DNA from: an uncultured Eubacteriales bacterium
Lineage (GTDB): Bacteria > Bacillota > Clostridia > Christensenellales > Aristaeellaceae
Assembly (NCBI GenBank): GCA_902760595.1
Contig: CACWHI010000009.1
Location: 1-53,751 of the forward strand
Length of the DNA stretch: 53,751 nucleotides
Reading direction: 5' to 3'
Part shown: positions 25,491 through 32,747 of the stretch, piece by piece
How the letters are laid out: the number at the start of each line of letters is the position of its first letter
Numbering within the stretch: position 1 is the first letter of the stretch
Notes under the pieces: model-generated
What the model was told of the DNA's origin: nothing
Seen by the model: only the letters and a program-made list of their open reading frames with translations
Databases searched by the model: none
Made by a program: the position numbers and the translations under genes

Positions 25491-26141
25491 TCAGGCCTGA
25501 GGCACCTCAAACATATAGAAAGGACGGCAGCAGCCGATATCCTCTTTTGTGATGCGCAAAAGGGGCGTCTTCTCTGGCACGGGCACCCCCAGCGCCGCCC
25601 AGAAGGGCGCGTCGTCGCTGATGGGCCAGCCGCTGTTGTACCGCGTCTTATAGTGCATCGGGATAACCACTTTGGGTGATATGTCGCGGACCGTCTGCGC
25701 CGCCTGCGCGGCGTCGATGGTATAAAACCCGCCCACCGGCACCAGCAGCACGTCGATCTCATGCAGGAATGCCTTCTGCTCGCCGCTGAGCGTGGTGCCC
25801 AGGTCGCCCAGGTGGGCGATGCGCAGGCCGTCCATTTCGATGACGGTCAGCAGCGTGTTCCCACGCTTGGCGCCCTCCGCGTCGTCATGGAAGGCGCTCA
25901 CGGCGCTGATCTCCACATCCGGCGTCAGCCGCGTCCTGCCCGGCGCGCTGAGGATCATCGGGTTTCCCATCACCTTCTGCGTATAGCTGTGGTCACCGTG
26001 CCCGTGGGATACCGTCACCGCGTCCGCGCGGACCTTCCGCATCGGATAGCCCACATGGTCGTCGAAGGGGTCGGTCAGCACGCGGTAGCCGTCCGCGCTT
26101 TCCAGCAGGAATTCAGAATGTCCATTCCATTGCAGCAGCAT
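25491..26141 (-). CDS. Metal-dependent hydrolase, beta-lactamase superfamily (UlaG-like)
   Basis: The 216-residue cytoplasmic protein has the metallo-beta-lactamase fold. It opens with LLQWNGHSEFLLES, has the metal motif SHGHGDHSYT near 45-54, AHLGDLGTTL with the bridging Asp, and a late PMHYKTRY with a metal His. It resembles UlaG/YtkL-type hydrolases, whose substrates range from cyclic lactones to nucleotides; none can be assigned here. GGAGAG 6 nt before the ATG supports the start. It sits between two secreted-protein genes in the sigma-factor row. Confidence 0.88.
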   Translation of the reverse strand: MLLQWNGHSEFLLESADGYRVLTDPFDDHVGYPMRKVRADAVTVSHGHGDHSYTQKVMGNPMILSAPGRTRLTPDVEISAVSAFHDDAEGAKRGNTLLTVIEMDGLRIAHLGDLGTTLSGEQKAFLHEIDVLLVPVGGFYTIDAAQAAQTVRDISPKVVIPMHYKTRYNSGWPISDDAPFWAALGVPVPEKTPLLRITKEDIGCCRPFYMFEVPQA

Positions 26142-26168
26142 ATTCGTCTCTCCTTATCATATAAATAA

Positions 26169-26999
26169 TTATTTGGTATCGGGATAAATATCCGTCCAAA
26201 ATGGTTCCTCAGTGATTTTTCTTGTAAATACAAGTCCTGCTCCGGCATTTTCCCGATGATCATTCCATACGAGGCATCCGTTCTCATCCATCGAAAAATC
26301 TGCGGCCCCGTCTTTATATACATCCTTAAATGATACGTCATCCTCTGCATCGCTGCCTGCCTGCTCATATTTATAACCGCCGCCGCGGCAGATCAGGGTA
26401 CAGGAAGCAGCGTCGAATTCACAGCTGTAATCCCATACGGTCGATGTACCGTCGCTTTCCTGTCTGGTGATCAGGCAATCGTAGAATCCCGCATACGGCA
26501 CAAGCTCGACCTCCGTATCGCCGCAGTCCCATATTCCCCCGTAATTGCCCATTTTTTCAAAAAGGAAGCCGTTCCCCTCATCTTCCATCATGTCTTCCCA
26601 GATCAGCTGCCCGTCGTCATTGACAGCAAAAACGGCGCTTCCATCTGTATACTCAGTGCTTTCTTCGACTTCATCCTCGAACCAATAATCCTTACGTATG
26701 CCATTTCCGTCGCAGATCAGCACATCCGTTTCATGATCATAAACGCACCGGTAAACCCAGTCTGACCATACTGGCCCGCAGCCATACATATACACCCGGA
26801 CATAGAAATACGGTTCCGAATGCTTGATATCGATTTCAGCGGCGTCCGTTTCCCATACGCTGTCGAAGGTCTCGATGACAGTCCGGAGATCCTGCGATAC
26901 AGTCCCGGCATTTGAAGCGAAGGCGGCAGGAACTGCCGTCAGAAGAATAATTGTCATCAGCAGACATGCTGTTTTTTTCATATGTATCATATGCATCAT
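26169..26999 (-). CDS. Secreted two-repeat protein, paralogue of 38844-39623
   Basis: I do not know the function. After a signal peptide (MKKTACLLMTIILLTAV, cleavage after AFA) come two repeats of about 115 residues. Each has a W-D-x-A/T-x-I/V-E/D strand, a W-x-Y-x-C-x-(Y/F)-D strand, a block ending in Tyr-x-Asp-Gly-x-Ala-x-Phe, and a closing DDGQLIWEDMMEDEGNG or ENGCLVWNDHRENAGAG motif followed by LxF. The same plan is seen in the protein at 38844-39623. The first ATG overlaps the upstream stop (ATGA), and an ATG six codons later (26981) begins the signal peptide more cleanly. Codon use is less GC-rich than its neighbours. Confidence 0.75.
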   Translation of the reverse strand: MMHMIHMKKTACLLMTIILLTAVPAAFASNAGTVSQDLRTVIETFDSVWETDAAEIDIKHSEPYFYVRVYMYGCGPVWSDWVYRCVYDHETDVLICDGNGIRKDYWFEDEVEESTEYTDGSAVFAVNDDGQLIWEDMMEDEGNGFLFEKMGNYGGIWDCGDTEVELVPYAGFYDCLITRQESDGTSTVWDYSCEFDAASCTLICRGGGYKYEQAGSDAEDDVSFKDVYKDGAADFSMDENGCLVWNDHRENAGAGLVFTRKITEEPFWTDIYPDTK

Positions 27000-27529
27000 C
27001 TTTCACACGCTTTCTGTAGTTCCGCCAGCACATACCTGCCCGCCGCCTCCGGCAGGGGGTCATGCCTGCGCAGCAGCGCCGCCAGGATCTGGGGCAGCTC
27101 GTTCTGGAGAGTATCGAAATCCCCTGCTTCCAGGGCCTTGAGTGTCAGACGTAAGGGGCCGATCGGCTGCAGTTCAGGCAGCACCGGCTCCAATGTCAGC
27201 CGCAGGGCGCAGGAGGCCAGAAACGGATAGGCGGAATAAGCCTCCGGCCAACGCTCCGGGCAGATAGGCGCATCCGCCATCAGCCTGCGCCACAGCGCCG
27301 GGGACGGGTCCAGATGCAAAAGTCCCGTCTCCGGGCGAGCGATCCAATCCCCCGACTGCGAAAGCCGCGCCGTCAGCTGTTCTATTGGCGCGCGGCGGGG
27401 CGCGTCCGTGACCAGCAGCGCGTCCTGCGCCCTGCTGCGCCGTATAAAACAAGGAACTCCCAGCAATGCGCGCAGGGAGTCCCTCAACGGCTCAAGAAGC
27501 GGTTGTCCGGCCGTTGGATTTATCGGCAT
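26996..27529 (-). CDS. Small cytoplasmic helical protein, unknown
   Basis: I do not recognise this 177-residue product. It has no signal peptide or membrane segment, is rich in Leu, Ala, Pro and Arg, and looks mostly helical (LRLTLKALEAGDFDTLQNELPQ region), with a C-terminal Cys. The reading frame overlaps the end of the DUF1934 gene by 38 bp if the ATG at 27529 is used. A TTG about 14 codons further in would avoid this. Its stop overlaps the next start, so it looks translationally coupled. Coding is likely because the frame is open and flanked by tightly spaced genes. Confidence 0.55.
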   Translation of the reverse strand: MPINPTAGQPLLEPLRDSLRALLGVPCFIRRSRAQDALLVTDAPRRAPIEQLTARLSQSGDWIARPETGLLHLDPSPALWRRLMADAPICPERWPEAYSAYPFLASCALRLTLEPVLPELQPIGPLRLTLKALEAGDFDTLQNELPQILAALLRRHDPLPEAAGRYVLAELQKACER

Positions 27530-27941
27530 ACAGAATATGCAGTTCGTGATCGGAGGCGTACTGGCCGTCGAAATCCAGCTGGTAGCTCAGCTTGATCTCG
27601 CCGCCGTCGCTGCCGATGCGGTAGCTCACCTCGCTGGGGAACACCGCCAGGTCCAGATCGCCGTAGGGCGTCCGGTATACCCCCTGGTAACGGCTCCCGC
27701 GCACGAACACCATGTCCGCGCCCTTGCCCTGGCTGTTGGTCATGGTGATCGCGCCGTTGTTCATGGTCAGGGTCACGTGGTTTTTATCCTTCACGTCGTC
27801 GGGCGAGGTCTCGCTGTATCTCAGCTTCCAGCTGTCGCCCTCCCCGCTCAGGTAGCCGGTGGTGAACAGCTTGATGGCGTCGTCGGGGATGCCGTTGGTC
27901 TTGCTCACGCCGGTGATGGACAGCAAAACAGTTTTGCGCAT
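27492..27941 (-). CDS. DUF1934 family protein (YwiB-like beta-barrel)
   Basis: This 149-residue protein fits the DUF1934/YwiB family of small calycin-like beta-barrels found across Firmicutes. A strand with KLRYSETS is followed by VTLTMNNGAITMTNSQGKG, MVFVRGSRYQGVYRTPYGDLDL and IKLSYQLDFDGQYASDHEL. Its function is not established. In Bacillus the family member lies near argS, but here it follows an anti-sigma-like gene by 9 bp. GAGGAG precedes the ATG. It overlaps the next gene by up to 38 bp. Confidence 0.8.
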   Translation of the reverse strand: MRKTVLLSITGVSKTNGIPDDAIKLFTTGYLSGEGDSWKLRYSETSPDDVKDKNHVTLTMNNGAITMTNSQGKGADMVFVRGSRYQGVYRTPYGDLDLAVFPSEVSYRIGSDGGEIKLSYQLDFDGQYASDHELHILYADKSNGRTTAS

Positions 27942-27950
27942 GATAGCTCC

Positions 27951-28880
27951 TCAGATGGAATTGCGGAATTGTTCAAAGAAGGCCGGGCACGACCATGTGC
28001 CGCAGGAGGAAAGGCTGCTGTCCCGCACGTACATCTGCAGGGTCACGCCGTTCGAGAATACGATGTGCAGCACCTGGCTGGTCTTGGTGCAGCCGCTGCC
28101 CTGGTAGCTCGCGCCGGAGAGCAGGGTGCCGATCAGGCGCTGGGCGGCCTGCGAATCGCGGACACGGCCCACATCGGAGAGGCTCAGCTCCTTGACGCCG
28201 CTCTGGGCGATCGCCTCGGCGAGGCTGGAGACCGCGCCCTGGCCGTCCGCCGTGACGCGCTGGAACACGCGCAGCGCGCCGTCGATCTTCGCCGCCACCG
28301 CCGCACCGCCCATGCCGCGCACCTGCCACACGGTCTCGCCCTGCAGCACGGTGTTGGAGCAGAGGCCTTGTCCGCTCATGCCGGACACATACTGTGTAAC
28401 CGTGCCGAGCGCGCTGCCCAGCTGCTTGTCGGAAAGCTTCTTGGGCGAGGACAGCAGGCGGTAATACGCGCCGTTGACCAGCACCATCGGAAAGCTGCTG
28501 TTGGAGCTGCCCGCCCAGATATTTCGGAAGGCGGGCGCCTTGTCCGCGCTGTCCACGGAGACGCTGCCCTGGGGCAGATCCGCCCGGGTGGACAGTACCT
28601 GCTCCGGACTGCCGTCCGCGCCGCCCGCGGTGACGCTTACGATATTCAGAGGCGCCTGCGTGCCCATGTTCGCCGGCCAGATCAGCAGGGCCAGAACAGC
28701 GGCCACGGCGACCGCGCCGGCCGGGATCAGCGCCTTCAGGTACGGCCTGCGCCTTCGCGCGCTGCCCCTTCCCGCGGCCTGATGCCGGATTCGCTGATAC
28801 AGCCTTTCATCCGCCTGGACATCGGCTGCCAGCTCATCGGCGGCTTGACGCAGTTGATTCAGACGTTCATCCAATGTCAC
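27951..28880 (-). CDS. Single-pass anti-sigma-like membrane protein
   Basis: The 309-residue product begins with a charged cytoplasmic region of about 50 residues (DERLNQLRQAADELAADVQADERLYQRI). It then has one transmembrane helix (LIPAGAVAVAAVLALLIW) and an extracytoplasmic domain of about 240 residues with five Cys. Its gene starts 7 bp after the ECF sigma gene, so a role as cognate anti-sigma factor is the natural inference, although I see no classic zinc-binding anti-sigma motif. The start is a GTG and the ribosome site (GGAAGGG) is 13 nt away, so the exact start is uncertain. Confidence 0.7.
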   Translation of the reverse strand: MTLDERLNQLRQAADELAADVQADERLYQRIRHQAAGRGSARRRRPYLKALIPAGAVAVAAVLALLIWPANMGTQAPLNIVSVTAGGADGSPEQVLSTRADLPQGSVSVDSADKAPAFRNIWAGSSNSSFPMVLVNGAYYRLLSSPKKLSDKQLGSALGTVTQYVSGMSGQGLCSNTVLQGETVWQVRGMGGAAVAAKIDGALRVFQRVTADGQGAVSSLAEAIAQSGVKELSLSDVGRVRDSQAAQRLIGTLLSGASYQGSGCTKTSQVLHIVFSNGVTLQMYVRDSSLSSCGTWSCPAFFEQFRNSI

Positions 28881-28887
28881 AGACGAC

Positions 28888-29403
28888 TCACTTCCCTTCC
28901 AACATTTCCTTGAGCTTCTGCCGTGCCCGGGTCAGCCGGCTGGATACCGTGCCAGAGGGCACATTCAGGATCTCAGCGATCTGGCTGACGGTGCATTCCT
29001 GATAATAGAACAGGAGGATCACCTCGCGGTAATCGGTCCTGAGCCGGTTGACGGCCGCGAGCAGCTCCGTCTTTTCCAGCCCGTCCTGCACGTCGGTCGG
29101 ATCCGGGGTCAGCTCCAGCGCCGGGCTTCCGAACACCGTACGCCGCACCCACGCGCTCCGCCACACATCCTTGCAGTGATTGACGGCGGCCTTCAGCAGG
29201 TAAGCCTTTTCGCTACCGGACCTGATGGTGACGCCGTTCGAGATCATGCGCACGAATACGTCCTGCACCACGTCCTCAGCCTGTTCCCGGTTGCCCAGGT
29301 AGTAGTAACACAGCCTCAGGATGCCGGTCGCGTACTCATGGTACAGCCCGTCGTAATACGACATGGGCGGCCGCTGCCCCTCAGGCGCTTCCCACTCATT
29401 CAT
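28888..29403 (-). CDS. ECF-type RNA polymerase sigma factor
   Basis: The 171-residue protein has sigma region 2 (YATGILRLCYYYLGNREQAEDVVQDVFVRM) and region 4 (YREVILLFYYQECTVSQIAEILN followed by the helix-turn-helix VPSGTVSSRLTRARQKLK), without regions 1 or 3, as in extracytoplasmic-function sigma factors. The adjacent membrane protein is the probable anti-sigma partner. A GGATAA-16 nt-CGTCTA pair directly upstream looks like a self-recognised promoter. If so, transcription would start at or inside the ATG at 29403, and the ATG at 29364 (MSYYDGLYHEY) would be the real start, giving 158 residues. Confidence 0.92.
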   Translation of the reverse strand: MNEWEAPEGQRPPMSYYDGLYHEYATGILRLCYYYLGNREQAEDVVQDVFVRMISNGVTIRSGSEKAYLLKAAVNHCKDVWRSAWVRRTVFGSPALELTPDPTDVQDGLEKTELLAAVNRLRTDYREVILLFYYQECTVSQIAEILNVPSGTVSSRLTRARQKLKEMLEGK

Positions 29404-29433
29404 ATAGACGTAATACCCCTTCGGTTTTATCCC
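29404..29433 (-). promoter_or_regulatory. Candidate ECF promoter of the sigma/anti-sigma operon
   Basis: On the minus strand GGGATAAAAC (29424-29433) and CGTCTAT (29404-29410) give GGATAA-16 nt-CGTCTA, the spacing and CGTC-type -10 of many ECF promoters. No sigma-A hexamers of comparable quality are seen in the 57-bp gap. Autoregulation is inference. Confidence 0.5.
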
Positions 29434-29460
29434 GAATTTTGAAAAAAATTCTGCGCGAAA

Positions 29461-29670
29461 TCAGTTCAGCTCACGGCGGCGCAGCGGACGCTTGGTGCCG
29501 TCCGGCTCCTGGATATAGGTGTGGTCCAGGGTTGCCTTCACGTTCGCTTTGAATTCGTCGATATAGCGTCGGCGCAGGGCGCGCTGCTCCTCCTGCTCCT
29601 CCGGGGTCAGGGGACGCTCGCGGCCCGTCCTGGCCAGCTCGTTGATGCGCTCGATCTGTTCCTTGGTCAT
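29461..29670 (-). CDS. DUF896 (UPF0291, YnzC-like) small protein
   Basis: The 69-residue product matches the small DUF896 family: TKEQIERINELARTGRERPL, then TPEEQEEQRALRRRYIDEFK and a basic C-terminus. Family members are small helical cytoplasmic proteins of unsettled function. The ATG at 29670 is chosen because GGAGGAGAGG precedes it. It overlaps the upstream Lgt-like gene stop by 4 bp (ATGA), so it is the last gene of that row. Confidence 0.9.
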   Translation of the reverse strand: MTKEQIERINELARTGRERPLTPEEQEEQRALRRRYIDEFKANVKATLDHTYIQEPDGTKRPLRRRELN

Positions 29671-30620
29671 GCCCTCTCCTCCTTCAGCAGGCGGAAGCCC
29701 AACACAACCGGTATTGCGACAACAGCGATAAAGCACAGATACAGCAGATAGCGGTTGATCGCAGTCCTGTCGATCATGAACTCAATCCCGACGGCAATAG
29801 CGGTCACCAACGGAATGCTGATGAGACCCGCTAAAGCCAGTGTCCGGTGCGTGTGCCACTTTCCCACAGCCAGAATGATCACAGCCACACCAAGAAGCAC
29901 CATCGACAAGATCTGTTCCACCCGAACAAAACTGATAAGCGTCATATGCAGATCATGCCTCAGACTTTCCATGATGATCTGCGTTGAGCCATACAGCAGC
30001 ATGAAACAGATAAAGGGCGGTCGGCTGTTCTGCTTTTTCAGTGACCACCTGAGAACCAGCACAAACAGTACCGCCGCGATCAACGCTTCCATGCGCCAGG
30101 TGGCCAGGTACCAGGCATTCCCGTCTGTGATGCTGAAAACCGTTCCGGGCAATTCACTGTAGATCAACTCACGGCTCCATCCGAAGCCCTCGAGAACCTC
30201 ACCAAGAGTGCCTTCACCCAGCCTTTCACATATTACGAAGAGCAGAAAAGCCGGAGCCACAGGATCCAGACAGTCTATAAAACGCTGTTTTGACAGCTTC
30301 GCCGTCAGCCACGCCGCCAGTATAGCACCACCAAGCGCTCCGTAGAGCGAGTATCCGCCCAGATTCAGTCTCACCAGAACCCACAGAGGTGAACTCTGTC
30401 CGATCGTATCATCGGTTATCCCATACAGGAACCGAGAAAACACCAAGCCAAGGCTGATGGTCAGCACACTCTGTAAAGCTGCGGTGCCGGCCTTTTTCTT
30501 TTTCAGCAGGAGCGCGAGCATAACGACAGCAAGCAGCATGCCAAAGGCCACCCAAAGGCCAAAGGTATACATCCGCATTCTGAATATTGTGGTAATCGCC
30601 GCATCTTCACGCATTGCCAT
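29667..30620 (-). CDS. Divergent Lgt-like membrane protein
   Basis: The 317-residue protein has about eight hydrophobic segments and the outline of prolipoprotein diacylglyceryl transferase: GGYSLYGALGGAILAAW, a Glu-containing RMEALIAAVLF, YGSTQIIMESLRHD, and VEQILSM. The signature RxGNFxNGE is replaced by RLGEGTLGE, losing the conserved Asn, and an extra ~80-residue membrane region follows the family core. It may be a paralogue with another lipid or substrate, not the housekeeping Lgt. TGATG overlaps the upstream stop, and GGAGG 10 nt upstream favours the ATG at 30620 over a GTG at 30629. Confidence 0.7.
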   Translation of the reverse strand: MAMREDAAITTIFRMRMYTFGLWVAFGMLLAVVMLALLLKKKKAGTAALQSVLTISLGLVFSRFLYGITDDTIGQSSPLWVLVRLNLGGYSLYGALGGAILAAWLTAKLSKQRFIDCLDPVAPAFLLFVICERLGEGTLGEVLEGFGWSRELIYSELPGTVFSITDGNAWYLATWRMEALIAAVLFVLVLRWSLKKQNSRPPFICFMLLYGSTQIIMESLRHDLHMTLISFVRVEQILSMVLLGVAVIILAVGKWHTHRTLALAGLISIPLVTAIAVGIEFMIDRTAINRYLLYLCFIAVVAIPVVLGFRLLKEERA

Positions 30621-31609
30621 CAGTTCCACGCCTCCTCAGGTACAGCGGAAGCAAAATAAATCATGTCCGACTGGTCACGTTCCTGACCTTTATGATTGAT
30701 AATCTTGTCATTGAACACCAGGATCGCAGAGTTGCCGCCATCCAAATTGTACGCCTGCTGGCAACCAAGCTGCCCCATATAATCCGCCAGCCTCTGCATA
30801 GTCACACCTTCACCAGTCCGCCTATGCACATAGTCAGCGATGACCATCACATAGGACAGCTTGTCAACCTGGCCGATGGCAGCTCTTGGTTCGAGCCCGG
30901 TTGGGTTATACATATACTTCTTGGATATCTTCAGCACCTCTCCGTCCTTGACAAGCGCAGGTCCGAACATCAGAGCGTTGATGACGGTATGCCCGGTATC
31001 CTTCGCGAAGGTTTCGGCGCCTTCTGAACTGACAAACACATGGAAATCCCCATTTTCATCCGTGATTAGAATGTCCCTTCCCGCTTTTGGTTCTGTCTTT
31101 CGTACATTGGTCATACGTACTTCAAATGTATGAGTTTTCTTCTCCGTAGCATAACGGGAACCGTTCATAGCGACTACAGCATTATACTTTTTTGCCATTG
31201 TAGTTACATTACCCGTTTTATCGGATCTTACGTTCTTCCCCCAGAAAGCTGTGCGCAGCTGCGTCGGAGACGCGATATTGACCCAGGCGATCCGCCAGAT
31301 GACCTTGTCTTCTTCAATGGACTCAATGCGGACACTGATGCTTTCGTCTTCATAACCGTTCTCAGTATAATTTGCCGGGTTGAGTTTCATGCCCGGGGTA
31401 GTGTCGAACGGCAATTCGTAGGCAGGTGCCGCCTCTTCCCATTCATCAGCGTAGGCGGTATTAAACAGCCAACCGCTTTCATTATCAAGAAGTTCCATGA
31501 TCTCCCATCGCGCGTCCTCTAAGATCTGCGGGGAGGAAATGGCAAAGGGCATCACCAGGATCATAGCGGCGCAGAGCACCCACAGCACGATACGTACAGG
31601 CAGTTTCAT
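30620..31609 (-). CDS. Membrane-anchored phosphodiester glycosidase (NAGPA-like) domain protein
   Basis: The 329-residue protein starts with a signal anchor (MKLPVRIVLWVLCAAMILV) and carries a C-terminal domain of the NAGPA/phosphodiester-glycosidase family, which acts on phosphodiester-linked sugars: YNAVVAMNGSRY, ALMFGPALVKDGE, PRAAIGQVDKLSYVMVIAD and YNLDGGNSAILVFND. Members often occur with exopolysaccharide or wall-glycan genes. It lies 5 bp after a glycosyltransferase gene. GGAG 10 nt upstream supports the ATG at 31609; the longer frame upstream is in the GT2 gene. Confidence 0.85.
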   Translation of the reverse strand: MKLPVRIVLWVLCAAMILVMPFAISSPQILEDARWEIMELLDNESGWLFNTAYADEWEEAAPAYELPFDTTPGMKLNPANYTENGYEDESISVRIESIEEDKVIWRIAWVNIASPTQLRTAFWGKNVRSDKTGNVTTMAKKYNAVVAMNGSRYATEKKTHTFEVRMTNVRKTEPKAGRDILITDENGDFHVFVSSEGAETFAKDTGHTVINALMFGPALVKDGEVLKISKKYMYNPTGLEPRAAIGQVDKLSYVMVIADYVHRRTGEGVTMQRLADYMGQLGCQQAYNLDGGNSAILVFNDKIINHKGQERDQSDMIYFASAVPEEAWN

Positions 31610-31614
31610 AGGTT

Positions 31615-32730
31615 TCAGGCTCCTTTCGGCTGGGAAAAGACCCAGCTTCTTTGAATGTTGTAATTGACGACGAACAGGATCAGGTCCACAAAGATCTTGA
31701 TGACGCTGGATTCGATGCCGGTCACCACGTGCAGGGCGCTGACCGTGATGCCGGACACCAGCATCACCGCCACGCACAGCACGATGTAGCGCCAGACCGC
31801 GCCCTTGCATTTCTTGATGTTGAAGACCACGCTCTTGTTCAGGATAAAGTTCAGCGAGGCGGAGCACACGCGCGCGATGACCGTGGCCAGCAGGATCGCC
31901 TCCGGGCTCCGGCTCAGGGCGTGCAGCCAGGGCGTATCCAGCTCCAGCTGAGCGAGCGCGGGGATGCGCTTGAGCAGCGTGAACAGCACAAAGTCCACCA
32001 GGAAGCAGATGAGCGACGTCGACATGAAACGGAAGAAATTGCCCAGGATCAGCTTGTAGATGCGCCAGGAATCGCGGACCGGGTGGAAATGCGTCCCCTG
32101 ATTCTCGTTGTGGTACACCGTTTCGATGGGCACGACGGTCATGGGGATATTGTGCCTGGCGCACCAGATGAGCTGGTTCATCTCGTACTCAAAGCGGTCG
32201 CCGGTGATTTCCAGGCAATCCCTGAGCATCGCGCGGCTCATGCCCCTGAGCCCGGTCTGGGTATCGGGCAGCCAGTGGCTGTACAGCAGGGCGAAGATGC
32301 CTGAGGTCAGCCGGTTGCCGAAGCGAGACTTCGGCGGCACCTGCTTGGAGCGGCGCGAAAAGTCGCGTGAGCCAAGCAGCAGCTCGGCCCTGCTCCCATC
32401 CAGGCGCTCCGCCAGCTTCGCGGTGTCCGCCACCGTATGCTGGCCGTCGGAGTCCGCGGTGATCACGCCCTCCAGCTTCGTCTGCTCCAGGATATAGGCA
32501 AAGCCTGTACGCAGCGCGGCGCCCTTGCCGCGGTTGACCTCATGGTGCAGCACATGGCAGCCCGGCCATGAGGCGATCCGTTCAAATATCGGCTGATATT
32601 CCGGTCCCGACCCGTCGTCGATCACCAGGATCAGCCCGTACTGCGCCTTGATCAGCTCCTCCACATACTTCGGCAGCTTCTCGTCCGGATCCAGGGAGGG
32701 GATCAGCACACAGCAGTTCTCTCTGTTCAT
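31615..32730 (-). CDS. Glycosyltransferase family 2 fused to a GtrA-like membrane domain
   Basis: The 371 residues combine an N-terminal GT-A glycosyltransferase (CVLIPSLDPDEKL, VIDDGSGPE, the GVITADSDGQHTV metal-binding region and the RGMSRAMLRD acceptor helix) with a C-terminal four-helix GtrA-type domain (FRFMSTSLICFLVDFVLFTLL, then LNFILNKSVVFN and NYNIQRSWVFS). Such fusions load a sugar on polyprenyl phosphate and help flip or deliver it for surface glycan decoration. The neighbouring NAGPA-like gene fits a glycan role. The ribosome site AAAGGAG is 12 nt from the ATG. Confidence 0.92.
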   Translation of the reverse strand: MNRENCCVLIPSLDPDEKLPKYVEELIKAQYGLILVIDDGSGPEYQPIFERIASWPGCHVLHHEVNRGKGAALRTGFAYILEQTKLEGVITADSDGQHTVADTAKLAERLDGSRAELLLGSRDFSRRSKQVPPKSRFGNRLTSGIFALLYSHWLPDTQTGLRGMSRAMLRDCLEITGDRFEYEMNQLIWCARHNIPMTVVPIETVYHNENQGTHFHPVRDSWRIYKLILGNFFRFMSTSLICFLVDFVLFTLLKRIPALAQLELDTPWLHALSRSPEAILLATVIARVCSASLNFILNKSVVFNIKKCKGAVWRYIVLCVAVMLVSGITVSALHVVTGIESSVIKIFVDLILFVVNYNIQRSWVFSQPKGA

Positions 32731-32747
32731 TCGGGATTCATTCTCCT

